Translations under genes and position numbers: made by a program
From: Pseudoduganella aquatica
GTDB lineage: Bacteria; Pseudomonadota; Gammaproteobacteria; Burkholderiales; Burkholderiaceae_D
Assembly (NCBI RefSeq): GCF_009857595.1
Contig: NZ_WWCU01000029.1
Coordinates: 16,064-80,063 of the forward strand
DNA length: 64,000 bases
Reading direction: 5' to 3'
Shown: positions 28,246-36,455 of the stretch, one piece after another
Layout of the letters: every line of letters begins with the position of its first letter
How positions within the stretch are numbered: position 1 is the stretch's first letter
Notes under the pieces: generated by a model
The model's database searches: none
Told to the model about the DNA's origin: nothing
What the model saw: the letters and a program-made list of their open reading frames with translations, nothing else

Positions 28246-28266
28246 TATAATGCAGTCTTTGCATTA
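28246..28266. promoter_or_regulatory. LysR-type operator overlapping a consensus -10 box
   Basis: TAATGCA-GTCTT-TGCATTA (28248-28266) is a perfect 7+7 inverted repeat fitting the T-N11-A LysR box. A perfect TATAAT (28246-28251) overlaps its left arm and is properly placed for a start about 18 bases before the LysR ATG. Binding here would block the regulator's own promoter and could control the divergent alkyl sulfatase. Confidence 0.65.
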
Positions 28267-28276
28267 AACTCCCCTC

Positions 28277-29239
28277 ATGGACATCAAGCGCATGCGCCAC
28301 GCGATCGCGCTGGCGGACGAACTGAACTTCGCCAGGGCGGCTGAGAAAGTGCACCTGAGCCAGCCCGCGCTCAGCCGCAGCATCCAGACGCTGGAGCAGG
28401 AGCTGGGGCTGCAGCTGTTCGACCGCGACAACCGCAACGTGGCGCTGACCACCGTGGGCGCCAGCTTCATGGCGCAGGCGCGGCGGCTGGTGTACCAGAT
28501 GCGCAGCCTTGAGCGTGACATGGGCCTGCTGCGCAGCAGCGAAATCGGCCAGGTTGCGTTCGGCGTCGGCCCGCTGCCGACGGCGGCCTTTCTGCCCGCC
28601 CTGCTGTCCAGCGTGCGCGCCGAGCGTCCTGGACTGCAGCTGACCGTGAGCAGCCACAACTGGCGCTACCTGCTGCAGCATCTGCACGCCGAGGAAATCG
28701 AATTCTTTGTGGCCGATACGCGCGACATCCAGCCGGACGCCGCCATCGCCATCACGCCGCTGTGCCGCCAGTACGGCAGTTTCCTGTGCCGCGCAGGCCA
28801 CCCGCTGCTGGCGCAGGCCGAGCGCCAGCCTGGCGATCTGCTGCGGTACGGTTTCGTGTCGCTGAAACTGCCGGCCGGCCTGCAGGCAGCGATGCGGCGC
28901 CTGCTCGGCATGGACGCGAACGAGCCCCTGCCCGTGGCGGTGGAGTGCGACAATGTGCAGGTGCTGGCCGACCTGGCCTGCGAAAGCGACGTGGTGCTGA
29001 TTGCCAGCGAGGCCGCCGTGGCGCCCAGCGTCGCCGCCGGGCGGCTGGCGCCGATCCGGTTCAGCCACGCGCCGCCGCTGTACGCGGAGATCGGCATCGT
29101 GCAGCTGTACGGGCGCAGCCTGTCGCCCGGCGCCGCGCTGGTGCTGGAGCGCCTGCGCGCCATCGCCGCGACCGCCCCAGCCACGGCCATGCATGTCGGC
29201 GGGGAGTACCTGGCGGCGCCCGGCGCTACATTAAAATAA
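28277..29239 (+). CDS. LysR-family transcriptional regulator, probably of the alkyl sulfatase gene
   Basis: A 320-residue LysR regulator. The N-terminal winged helix (MRHAIALADELNFARAAEKV, then LSQPALSRSIQTLEQELGL) is at about residues 6-50. The substrate-binding domain runs from about 90 to 300. The divergent arrangement with the alkyl sulfatase matches sdsB1/sdsA1 of Pseudomonas. Its own promoter is overlapped by a LysR-box palindrome, suggesting autoregulation. The inducer is not predictable from sequence. Confidence 0.85.
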   Translation: MDIKRMRHAIALADELNFARAAEKVHLSQPALSRSIQTLEQELGLQLFDRDNRNVALTTVGASFMAQARRLVYQMRSLERDMGLLRSSEIGQVAFGVGPLPTAAFLPALLSSVRAERPGLQLTVSSHNWRYLLQHLHAEEIEFFVADTRDIQPDAAIAITPLCRQYGSFLCRAGHPLLAQAERQPGDLLRYGFVSLKLPAGLQAAMRRLLGMDANEPLPVAVECDNVQVLADLACESDVVLIASEAAVAPSVAAGRLAPIRFSHAPPLYAEIGIVQLYGRSLSPGAALVLERLRAIAATAPATAMHVGGEYLAAPGATLK

Positions 29240-29263
29240 GCGTCCGCAAGCAAAGGAGGTCCG

Positions 29264-29734
29264 ATGGCCAAGCACCATTCCGTATTATTCGTCTGCATGG
29301 GCAACATCTGCCGCTCGCCGACGGCCGAGGGCGTGTTCCGCCAGCGCGCCACGGCGGCCGGACTGGAACTGGAGATTGATTCGGCGGGCACGCACGCCTA
29401 CCACGTCGGCAATCCGCCGGACGCGCGCTCGTCGCAGCATGCTGCCCGGCGCGGCTACGACCTGAGCGCCCAGCGCGCGAGGCAAGTGTCCGCCGCCGAC
29501 TTCGCGCGCTACGACCACCTGCTGGCCATGGACCAGGACAACCTGGCGCGCCTGCAAGCGGCCTGCCCGCCCGAACACCGCCACAAGCTGGCCCTGTTCA
29601 TGCAGTACGCCACCCACTCCGATTCGGACGTGGTGCCGGACCCGTACTACGGCGGCCCGAACGGCTTCGACCAGGTGCTGGATTATATTGAGGATGCTTC
29701 GGACGGCCTGATCGCCGCCCTGAAGCGGGGCTGA
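29264..29734 (+). CDS. Low-molecular-weight protein-tyrosine phosphatase
   Basis: A 156-residue phosphatase. The P-loop VCMGNICRS holds the nucleophile Cys11 and Arg17 of CX5R, and the general acid Asp lies in VPDPYYGG (near residue 127). A very strong ribosome binding site (AAAGGAGGT) precedes the ATG. No kinase or polysaccharide export gene is beside it, so its target is unknown. Its stop directly abuts the stop of the convergent DUF1631 gene. Confidence 0.93.
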   Translation: MAKHHSVLFVCMGNICRSPTAEGVFRQRATAAGLELEIDSAGTHAYHVGNPPDARSSQHAARRGYDLSAQRARQVSAADFARYDHLLAMDQDNLARLQAACPPEHRHKLALFMQYATHSDSDVVPDPYYGGPNGFDQVLDYIEDASDGLIAALKRG

Positions 29735-32425
29735 TCAGGCGGCCACGCCGGCCGGCAGGTCCACGCTGGCGTCGTTGACGGCCAGGCCGCCCATGGCGGC
29801 GGACAGCGCGCGCGACACCACGCCTTCGGTGCGCACCGCGCGCACGCTGCGCTCGCGGAATTTCTGCACCAGCGCCTCTCCGGACAGCGAGAACGCTTCC
29901 TGCCGCGCGCTGGTGGAGAAGATGTAGAGCGTGCGCAGCGGGCTGATCCAGGCAAGCTTGACCTTGCGCGTGCTGCCGTCGTCCTGGTCGAATTCCAGCC
30001 ACATGCCACGCGCCAGGCCGTCGGCCTCGATGGTGGCGTCGTCGTCCAGCGGCAGCTCGGGCTCGGGGGCGGCGCTGGCAGCGGCGGCGGCGGCTTGCGC
30101 CTCCAGTTCCAGGCGGCGCTCGGCCGCCTTCTGCGCCACTTCCATGGCGATTTCCACCTGGCGCTCCGGCGACAGTTCCAGCGGCGCGCGTACGATGGAC
30201 GCATGGCATTCGGCCAGTTCTGCGAAGAACTGCAGCCGGTCGGCGTCCTGCCACTTGATCACGTCCAGCCACTTGTTCAGCGTGGACAGCAGCTTGGGCA
30301 GCTTGGAGATCAGCTGCTTGCGCTCGTCGGCGGTAATCTTGGGCTTGACGCTCCAGATCAGGTCGTCCATGGTCTGGGTGGCGTTCTGCACCGCGCCCGG
30401 TTTGCCCTCTTCCACGCTGTAGGCAATGGTCAGCACGGACACCCATTTGTTCTCGAGGAAGGCCTCCACCATGGCGATCACTTCGCCGGAGCCGATGCGC
30501 AGCGCAACGGCGTTCCGGGCCGACTTGGCAGCCACGGCCATTTTTTCCTGCTTGAGCGCGGCGGCGATAGGCTCGGCGATGGCGGCGGCCGAAGCCGCTT
30601 CCTCGGCCTTGATGGACGCTTCCAGTTCCTCCACCGCCTCGCTGAAGGCGGACACTTCCAGGTCGTGATCGCGTCCCACGCGCTCGACGCTGCGCTGCAT
30701 GGCCTGGAACAGCGGATCTTCCGGGCTCTTGCGCTGTTCCCAGCCCATGCGGGACAGCAGGTCTATCATGCGGCGCGCAGGATGGCTGTCCTGGAAGAAG
30801 AAGTCCTTGTCGACCAGGGCGGCTTTGAGCACCGGGATCTGCAGGAAGCGGATCAGGTCACGGATTTCCTGCGAGATGTTCTGGTCGCGGAACACCGTGT
30901 CGAAGATGGCCGACAGCAGGTCTATCGTGCTTTCGTCCGAGCGCGTCAGGCTGCCTTCCGGGGCGTTCTTTTTGATGTTGGGCAGGTAGAACACATTGGG
31001 CGCGGCGCCCGCGTCCGGAGCAGCGCCCAGGCTGGCGACGCCCTGCACGCCCGCAGCGCTGGCGGCGGCGTTCAGCAAGCCGAGCAGGCCTGCACCCTGC
31101 GCGCCCACGGCCACGCCCTGCATGCCTGCCTGCGAACCCGCCTGCATGGCGCCCGGCACGGCGAAGCCCGCCGGCACGGCAACCATGCCTTCGGCCGGAA
31201 CAAACCCGGCGGCAGGCGCCACATAGCCGCCAAACACCGCACCCGCAGGCACGGCTTGCATCGCCTGCATGGCTGGCGCGCCGGCCATGCCCATCACGCC
31301 GGGAGCGGCGGCCGGATAGCCGCCTGCCGGCACGGAACCGGCCGTGGCGGCGGCGCCGGGCGGGAACGGGGCTGCGAAACCGGGATATGGCACGGCCATG
31401 CCACCGCCCTGTCCGCCCGCCATGGCGAACCCGGCGGCAGGCATGGCGCTTTGCTGCATCTGCGCCAGGTAATTCATCAGCGGCTGTTTGGACGCGGTCT
31501 GCGCGGCGCGCTGCGCCACCTCGTTCGGCACCGCGCCCACAGGCACCTGGGCCGCGCCCTGCGCCCACGCCCCCGCTTTCAGGTTGGCGATGTCGGGCAG
31601 ATCGGGAATGATGAGGTCCGGGTCCAGCGGGCCATCCTGCGTGGCGGAGAAGAACTGGCGCAGCTGCTGGGCCAGTTCAGCCTGCTGCTTGCGCTTGCGC
31701 GCCGGACTGGCGCTGCTGGCGTCGTGCGAGTCGGCCTTGCGCGCCTTGTAGCCGTCCACCGAGCCGGGCAGCACGCCCTTGCGCTGCAAGGTCAGGCTCA
31801 GCTCCTCCAGCATGGACGACAATTCCATGAACATGCCGGGCTTGAGCAGCGCCAGCAGCAGCCCGGCGGCCTCCTCGTCGGCATTGAACTCCAGCCAGGC
31901 CTGCTGCAAGGCCTGCAAAAACACGTCGGGGCGGAATGGATTCTGGTTCACGCGCAGGATGTCGCGGTCCAGCAGGAAGGCCAGGCGCACGTTCAGCGTG
32001 GCCAGCGCGTCCGAATACTGCGCCTCGAAGGGCTTGCTGATGCCCTCCAGCGTGACCTTGTTGTCCATCTCCTCCATCGACACCAGCGACAGCGGCTGGT
32101 CCAACTGGCGCGGCTTGGCCTTGGTGCCAGGGGCCAGCTCGGCAATCTCGCGCCGCAGGCCGCGCTCCAGCTCCTTCAGGACCAGGTTCAGATAGCGGTA
32201 GTGATCATTTCGCAACAGATTGCCCGCGCGGATGCGCGCTTGCAGCTCGCGCACGTCGCCGGCGCCGTCGGCCGCGTCCACCAGCGCACCGGCGATACGG
32301 GTCGTGAAGTCCAGGAATTGATCGCCCACATGCCGCTTGACGATCTCGATCAGGTTCTCCAATAGCGCATGGCGCGGCGTAACCGCTTTTTTTGGCGCTG
32401 CCGGAGTTGTCGGATGTGAAAGCAT
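29735..32425 (-). CDS. DUF1631 family protein
   Basis: An 896-residue cytoplasmic protein of the DUF1631 family, sometimes misannotated as thymidine phosphorylase. The N-terminal half (1-300) is helical. Residues about 320-480 form a low-complexity Ala/Gly/Pro/Met-rich linker. Residues about 490-760 are a second helical part (TIDLLSAIFDTVFRDQ..). The C-terminus (about 810-890; WLEFDQDDGSTRKVKLAWIS, then LYIFSTSARQEAFSLSGEAL) looks like a PilZ-like c-di-GMP-binding fold, although the usual RxxxR motif is not clear. The function is unknown. Convergent with the phosphatase gene with no spacer. Confidence 0.8.
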   Translation of the reverse strand: MLSHPTTPAAPKKAVTPRHALLENLIEIVKRHVGDQFLDFTTRIAGALVDAADGAGDVRELQARIRAGNLLRNDHYRYLNLVLKELERGLRREIAELAPGTKAKPRQLDQPLSLVSMEEMDNKVTLEGISKPFEAQYSDALATLNVRLAFLLDRDILRVNQNPFRPDVFLQALQQAWLEFNADEEAAGLLLALLKPGMFMELSSMLEELSLTLQRKGVLPGSVDGYKARKADSHDASSASPARKRKQQAELAQQLRQFFSATQDGPLDPDLIIPDLPDIANLKAGAWAQGAAQVPVGAVPNEVAQRAAQTASKQPLMNYLAQMQQSAMPAAGFAMAGGQGGGMAVPYPGFAAPFPPGAAATAGSVPAGGYPAAAPGVMGMAGAPAMQAMQAVPAGAVFGGYVAPAAGFVPAEGMVAVPAGFAVPGAMQAGSQAGMQGVAVGAQGAGLLGLLNAAASAAGVQGVASLGAAPDAGAAPNVFYLPNIKKNAPEGSLTRSDESTIDLLSAIFDTVFRDQNISQEIRDLIRFLQIPVLKAALVDKDFFFQDSHPARRMIDLLSRMGWEQRKSPEDPLFQAMQRSVERVGRDHDLEVSAFSEAVEELEASIKAEEAASAAAIAEPIAAALKQEKMAVAAKSARNAVALRIGSGEVIAMVEAFLENKWVSVLTIAYSVEEGKPGAVQNATQTMDDLIWSVKPKITADERKQLISKLPKLLSTLNKWLDVIKWQDADRLQFFAELAECHASIVRAPLELSPERQVEIAMEVAQKAAERRLELEAQAAAAAASAAPEPELPLDDDATIEADGLARGMWLEFDQDDGSTRKVKLAWISPLRTLYIFSTSARQEAFSLSGEALVQKFRERSVRAVRTEGVVSRALSAAMGGLAVNDASVDLPAGVAA

Positions 32426-32602
32426 GGTCTAACCTGAGTGGGACGGGCTGCGCGGCCGGCCTGTCCGTTTCATTGTTCGTTTCATGATTACAGCCGCGAT
32501 ACCGCATTCTTGCACATTCTTGCCGCAAGGCAATAGCCTGCAGGAAACAAATGGTGATTTTGTTTGATTTTTTTCCTCACTGCACAGATAAAGGACAGCG
32601 AC
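32426..32602. other. Intergenic region between DUF1631 and a small-protein gene
   Basis: 177 bases between two divergent genes. It is AT-richer toward 32550-32580, where a run of seven T lies before the start of the small basic protein. No clear promoter or repeat could be assigned. Confidence 0.3.
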
Positions 32603-32815
32603 ATGAAATCGAAGCAACGCACGGAGCGCCAGAGGGATAGTGATGCCAATAGCGCCAGCCGTCAATCCGGAACCCCTGGTTCGACCTCGGTAGGCCGCGC
32701 CGACATCCAGGGCGGCGCAATCGACCGCAAGGAAGAAAGCCGCCGCTCGCGCAGCGAGGAAGCACGCAGCGAAGTGAGCCGCAGCGCCAGCCGCAGCGGT
32801 TCGCGCAACCGCTAG
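32603..32815 (+). CDS. Small Ser/Arg/Glu-rich, probably disordered protein
   Basis: A 70-residue protein made almost only of Ser, Arg, Glu, Gly, Gln and Asn, with the repeat-like tail RRSRSEEARSEVSRSASRSG. It has no hydrophobic core or signal peptide, and is predicted to be disordered. The ATG at 32603 has AAAGGA about 9 bases upstream, which supports translation. I do not recognise a family; nucleic-acid binding or a stress role are only possibilities. Confidence 0.55.
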   Translation: MKSKQRTERQRDSDANSASRQSGTPGSTSVGRADIQGGAIDRKEESRRSRSEEARSEVSRSASRSGSRNR

Positions 32816-32850
32816 TACTGCTGGCAAGCGCCGCTGTCCGCAACATGCAG

Positions 32851-32875
32851 CCGCCCGGCCATTCGGTCCGGGCGG
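32851..32875. terminator. GC-rich hairpin between convergent genes
   Basis: CCGCCCGG and CCGGGCGG form an 8-bp stem with a 9-base loop. It sits between the ends of the small-protein gene (32815) and the ClpP-like gene (32889). There is no T-run, so termination efficiency is uncertain. Confidence 0.45.
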
Positions 32876-32888
32876 CATTACTTCGTCT

Positions 32889-33446
32889 TCAGATATTGGT
32901 GATGCGGTGGCCGGCCGGCGGCCGGAAATCGGTCACTTTGTTGATCATGTTCACCTTCACCGCCTCGGCGGCGGTCAGGTGCAGGTCCGAATAAGCGTGG
33001 ATGCGCCAGTGCTCGTCGCTGAACTGGACGTGGCTGCGCAGGATCTCCTCGGTGCGGGCGTCGTCCGCCTGCAGGCCCTCGACGATGATGCGCAGCGCAT
33101 CCGGCCGCGCCCCGGACGGCGCGCTGGCGTGCGATTTGTGCACCATGAAGCGCGCCGTGCTGCTGGCGTAGCGCTTGTGGCCAGCCAGGTAGACGATCAC
33201 CGCGATCGACGCCACCGCCCCGGCGTTGTACATATGGAAACGGATCGGCAGGTTGCTCATATAGTTGTACAGGCAAATGCCGTCGCTCACGTAGCCGCCG
33301 TTCGACTGCAGCAGCACATGCGCGTCCGTCACCATGTCCTCGCTCATGTCGGCCGCCGCATCGAACATGCGGTGCACCATGTCGCTGTTGACGTCGCCGG
33401 ACAGCGTGAACCAAGCATGGCCCTGCAGTTTGTCCTGGTCTTCCAT
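32889..33446 (-). CDS. Stand-alone ClpP/Clp-protease-like serine peptidase
   Basis: A 185-residue protein of the ClpP/crotonase-like serine peptidase fold. The oxyanion-hole glycines are in SNGGYVSDG (residues 48-56), the likely nucleophile is Ser80 in AGAVASIAV, and the His is His103 in FMVHKS. The acid residue is probably in VQFSDEHW. The C-terminus (LTAAEAVKVNMINKVTDF) matches the ClpP end EA..YGLID. No Clp ATPase is beside it, and the family differs from housekeeping ClpP. I chose the ATG at 33446 (MEDQDKLQ), with GAGGG 8 bases upstream, over the one at 33470. The substrate is unknown. Confidence 0.7.
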   Translation of the reverse strand: MEDQDKLQGHAWFTLSGDVNSDMVHRMFDAAADMSEDMVTDAHVLLQSNGGYVSDGICLYNYMSNLPIRFHMYNAGAVASIAVIVYLAGHKRYASSTARFMVHKSHASAPSGARPDALRIIVEGLQADDARTEEILRSHVQFSDEHWRIHAYSDLHLTAAEAVKVNMINKVTDFRPPAGHRITNI

Positions 33447-33583
33447 GAATGTACCCTCACTTTTATACATGCAATGATTCTAACAAAACACGCGACCTCA
33501 TAGCGGGACCGTGCGGCATTCGTGCGCAGGACAACCACACCGGCGCCACGCGCTACAATCTGGGTCGGACCATAAGGAAACAC

Positions 33584-34342
33584 ATGCAGAATCTGATTTC
33601 GGAATTAACCCGGCTCTACCTTCCCGCCGGCCTTGCAGGCGACGCGGCCTATGCCGACCTGCTGGCCCAGCGCGTGCAGGGCCAGTCCGGCGTGGAGTTG
33701 CGGCTGGCTGCCGATGGCCGCACGCGCGCCATCGCCATCCCCTTCCGCCCCGTCGCGGGTGGCCTGGAAGCGCAGCACTGGACCCAGTTGTGCGACGTGG
33801 CGAATGCGCTGCAGACGGAACTCGGCCTGCCCGCGCCGGCCGTGAGCATATCAGGCGACAGCGGCTACGGCCTGTGGCTGTCGCTCGCCGTGCCTGTGCC
33901 CGAGGCACTCGCGCGGCAGTTTGCCGCGCAGCTGTGGACGAAGTATTTGCCGGACGCGCCGCAGCCCGACGGCGCCGCGCTGGAACTGCCGCCCTACCTG
34001 CATCAGGGCACGGGCAAATGGACCGCCTTCATCAATCCCGGCCTGGGCGCCTCGTTTGCGGAAGAGTCCGGCCTGGAAATGCCGCCGCCCACCGCCGGGC
34101 AAGCGGCGCTGCTCGACGGCCTGCACAGCATCAGCGAAGCCCAGTTCGCGCATGCGCTGAAGCTGCTCCAGCCTGCGCCTCCGGCCGTCCAGACAAGCAC
34201 CTCCGCGCCGGCGCCCGCCGCTGCCCCTACCGCCGTAATCGAAGACGGACTGCTGCTGAAAGACGCCACGCTGGAAGACATCATCGCCCTGCTGCACTCC
34301 AGGAATATCGAACCGACATTCAGGCACTTGATCCGTAAATGA
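33584..34342 (+). CDS. Conserved hypothetical protein with a SGDSGYGLWLSL motif
   Basis: A 252-residue soluble protein that I do not recognise with confidence. Residues 45-150 form an alpha/beta region with IAIPFRPV and VSISGDSGYGLWLSLAVPVP. The pattern Ser-Gly-x-x-Gly-x-x followed by hydrophobics recalls the second motif of archaeo-eukaryotic primase folds, but the expected His and the DxD pair are not evident. A Pro/Ala-rich linker (about 205-222) separates a short C-terminal helical tail. TACAAT (33554-33559) is a possible -10, and AAGGA stands before the ATG at 33584. Confidence 0.5.
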   Translation: MQNLISELTRLYLPAGLAGDAAYADLLAQRVQGQSGVELRLAADGRTRAIAIPFRPVAGGLEAQHWTQLCDVANALQTELGLPAPAVSISGDSGYGLWLSLAVPVPEALARQFAAQLWTKYLPDAPQPDGAALELPPYLHQGTGKWTAFINPGLGASFAEESGLEMPPPTAGQAALLDGLHSISEAQFAHALKLLQPAPPAVQTSTSAPAPAAAPTAVIEDGLLLKDATLEDIIALLHSRNIEPTFRHLIRK

Positions 34343-34393
34343 CGAGATCCAGCATGACGCCCCTGCGGCGGGCTTGGCCGCCTCGCGCAGGCC

Positions 34394-34821
34394 TCATGCC
34401 AATGATTTGGTCAGCGCATATCTGGCACCGCCGGGAGGAGAGTCCGGCAAACGGCTAAACACTTTATAACCGCATTTTTCATAAAACGGCAGCGCCTGGA
34501 AGCTGAGCGTTTCGACATAGGACTGTTTGCAGCCGCGCCGCAACCCTTCCGCTTCCGCAACCGCCAGCAGCTCGCTACCATAGCCCTGCCCTCGCTGCGA
34601 CTCTTGCAGCCACATGACATGCACATGCAGCCAGCCCAAATAAGTAGCGCCGAACATGCGCCAACAAGCTCCCCAGCCTCATTTCTCACCGAAGCCAGCA
34701 AATACTGCGGCGTGTCGCCATTTGCCTGCTCGGCGTTAAAGGCCGTCAAATGCCCAACCAAGGCCTAGATATCGGCCATCTCCGGCTCCGACTCCAGCAC
34801 AACCGGACGCTTCTCAGCCAT
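34394..34821 (-). pseudogene. GNAT N-acetyltransferase, broken by a stop codon and a frameshift
   Basis: Reading leftward, the ATG at 34821 opens MAEKRPVVLESEPEMADI, then meets a TAG (about 34765-34767). The same frame continues ALVGHLTAFNAEQANGD.. to ELVGAC. The GNAT fold then continues only in the next frame (MFGATYLGWLHVHVMWLQE, followed by the acetyl-CoA loop RGQGYGSELL and FYEKCGYKVFSRLP). A single missing base near 34656-34662 explains the shift. The acetyl-CoA-binding motif itself is intact. It was an acetyltransferase of about 140 residues and is most likely inactive now. Confidence 0.8.
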
Positions 34822-34842
34822 TCAAGCTCCTTGGTCAACGAA

Positions 34843-35166
34843 CTAGCGCAGGAAGCGCCCCACTTTCGCTTCCAGCAGTTTAATCAATTCGGGTTGCATG
34901 TATTCATAGTCATCCGGGATATCAAGGCAGATGACGCGCTTACCGTTCAAGTACGGCTTGAACCGCATCGACAGCCTGGTCCGGTGCGCCTTCTCCATCA
35001 CAAAGATGATGTTCGACCAAGCGATCTGCTCAGGCGACAGCGGCACCGACGCGTCGCCACCCAAACCGGCGGAATCCGTTTCGACACCTGGCCAAGTAGC
35101 GAACACCGCCTCGGCTGTAGGGCTGCGGAGCCGGTTCTGGCTGCAGATAAATAACGCTCTCTTCAA
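34843..35166 (-). CDS. Low-molecular-weight phosphatase-like protein
   Basis: A 107-residue protein with the N-terminal P-loop FICSQNRLRSPTAE (Cys8 to Arg14, a valid CX5R) and the downstream NIIFVMEKAHRTRL segment of the LMW phosphatase fold. It is shorter than the standard 150-160 residues, and the C-terminal DP general-acid loop is replaced by LDIPDDYEYMQPEL, which still offers aspartates. This matches a small family of phosphatase-like proteins seen next to acetyltransferases. GAGG precedes the ATG at 35166. The broken GNAT gene follows 21 bases downstream. Confidence 0.75.
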   Translation of the reverse strand: MKRALFICSQNRLRSPTAEAVFATWPGVETDSAGLGGDASVPLSPEQIAWSNIIFVMEKAHRTRLSMRFKPYLNGKRVICLDIPDDYEYMQPELIKLLEAKVGRFLR

Positions 35167-35237
35167 TGCTTCGCCTCAATAGTTGAATAGAATTTTCAAA
35201 TAGTATGACGCGAATGCGATGTCCGTTAACGCCTGCG

Positions 35238-35260
35238 GATTCAACCGGTCGACGCAACAC
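35238..35260. repeat. IS30 element, left inverted repeat
   Basis: 23 bp, identical to the reverse complement of the right end. The identity runs 5 bases further into the flanks (CTGCG/CGCAG) because the target itself was palindromic. Confidence 0.9.
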
Positions 35261-36401
35261 ATTCGTGAAATCGTTGTGCCGGGGTATCATAGTCTAGCGT
35301 TTTCCTGGGCCGTCCGTTCAGCCGATTTGCTACAGCATCGAGCTGGCCCTGAGAGTAGTTCGACAGGTCCAGGCCTTTGGGGAAATACTGCCTCAGCAGG
35401 CCGTTGGTATTTTCGTTTGAACCACGCTGCCAAGGATGTCGAGGGTCGCAGAAATAGACTTGAATGTCGGCCGCCAGCTTGAAGCGCTTGTGGTCAGCCA
35501 ACTCCTTGCCGCGATCCCATGTAAGCGACTTGTAGTGCTCCTGTGGCAGCTTCATAGCGTGTTGGATCAGCGCGTTCACAACAGTCTCGGTATCCTTGCC
35601 TGCGACCTTTACCAGCATCACATAGCGTGTTTTGCGCTCGACCAGCGTGACGATCTGGCTGTTATGGCTACCAAATAGCAGATCCCCTTCCCAATGCCCA
35701 GGTACAGCCAGGTCTTCCGCCGTTGCAGGGCGCTCACTGATGGATACTGCGTCAGTAATTCTGCCGTGATTCTCCGTTTTCATCGTGTGATGGCGGGAAC
35801 GGCGCATCACTCGAGTGCGACGTAAATGCTCTGTCAGCTCCTTCTTCAAGGCGCCACGCGCCTGGATATACAGGCTACGATAAATCGTTTCGTGTGACAC
35901 TTGATGAGCCTTATCGCCAAGGTTAGCGCGCTTGAGCCATCCGGCAATTTGCTCGGGTGACCATTGCAGTTGGAGCTTCTCAGCCACCATTTCAGCCAGC
36001 GCAGGGTTCTCTGCCAGTCTACAGCGCTTAGGGCGCCTGACTCGATCCCAGGCGCGCTTGTCGGCCTGGTTTGCCCGGTACAGCGCCTGCCCGCCATTAC
36101 TCCTGATTTCTCGGCTGATGGTGGAAGGAGCACACCCCAGCGAAGCAGCGATCTTCCGAATCGGTGCCCCCGCCACCAACGCGCGCGAAATATCTTCGCG
36201 CTCAGCAATCGTTAAAGCCAACCTGGAACGACAGCGCTGAGCAGGACTAATCCCGCCGTTCTGAATAAGAATTCCCTGAATTGCACCGTGACTTCGGCCG
36301 AAAAGTTGGGCAATATGCTGCAGAGATTCACCCTGACGCCAGCGTTCCCACATCAATGCCTTTTGCTCGTCAGTGTAATAGATTCGTGGTTTGCGTTTCA
36401 T
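35241..36401 (-). CDS. IS30-family transposase
   Basis: A 386-residue DDE transposase. Two N-terminal helix-turn-helix regions (HIAQLFGRSHGAIQGIL and IRKIAASLGCAPSTISREIR) recognise the ends. The catalytic triad is visible in GHWEGDLLFG, LTWDRGKELADH and NENTNGLLRQYFP. The IS30 motif YRSLYIQARGALKKEL is also present. It is full length, with GGAGGAG 8 bases before the ATG. The stop codon lies inside the left inverted repeat. The element looks recently active. Confidence 0.95.
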   Translation of the reverse strand: MKRKPRIYYTDEQKALMWERWRQGESLQHIAQLFGRSHGAIQGILIQNGGISPAQRCRSRLALTIAEREDISRALVAGAPIRKIAASLGCAPSTISREIRSNGGQALYRANQADKRAWDRVRRPKRCRLAENPALAEMVAEKLQLQWSPEQIAGWLKRANLGDKAHQVSHETIYRSLYIQARGALKKELTEHLRRTRVMRRSRHHTMKTENHGRITDAVSISERPATAEDLAVPGHWEGDLLFGSHNSQIVTLVERKTRYVMLVKVAGKDTETVVNALIQHAMKLPQEHYKSLTWDRGKELADHKRFKLAADIQVYFCDPRHPWQRGSNENTNGLLRQYFPKGLDLSNYSQGQLDAVANRLNGRPRKTLDYDTPAQRFHECVASTG

Positions 36402-36432
36402 GGCAACACTCCTCCTGCCTAAGCAGTTTAGT

Positions 36433-36455
36433 GTGTTGCGTCGACCGGTTGAATC
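36433..36455. repeat. IS30 element, right inverted repeat
   Basis: 23-bp partner of the left repeat, upstream of the transposase start, followed by the duplicated CG dinucleotide. Confidence 0.9.

Larger units (their letters stand above)
35238..36455 (-). mobile_element. IS30-family insertion sequence, complete
   Basis: A 1218-bp element bounded by 23-bp perfect inverted repeats (GATTCAACCGGTCGACGC... at 35238-35260 and its complement at 36433-36455), flanked by a 2-bp CG duplication at 35236-35237 and 36456-36457. It contains one intact transposase gene. Removing the element and one CG restores CTGCGCAG, a perfect palindrome, which fits the known preference of IS30-type transposases for palindromic targets. 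Confidence 0.92.

Noticed and set aside
30095..32365. A 756-codon plus-strand open frame opposite DUF1631
   Set aside because: Its composition mirrors the DUF1631 codons and no ribosome binding site or domain is visible.
34843..35166. Reading the small phosphatase-like gene as an arsenate reductase
   Set aside because: It has the CX5R loop, but it lacks the additional redox Cys pair of thioredoxin-linked arsenate reductases, and no ars genes are nearby.
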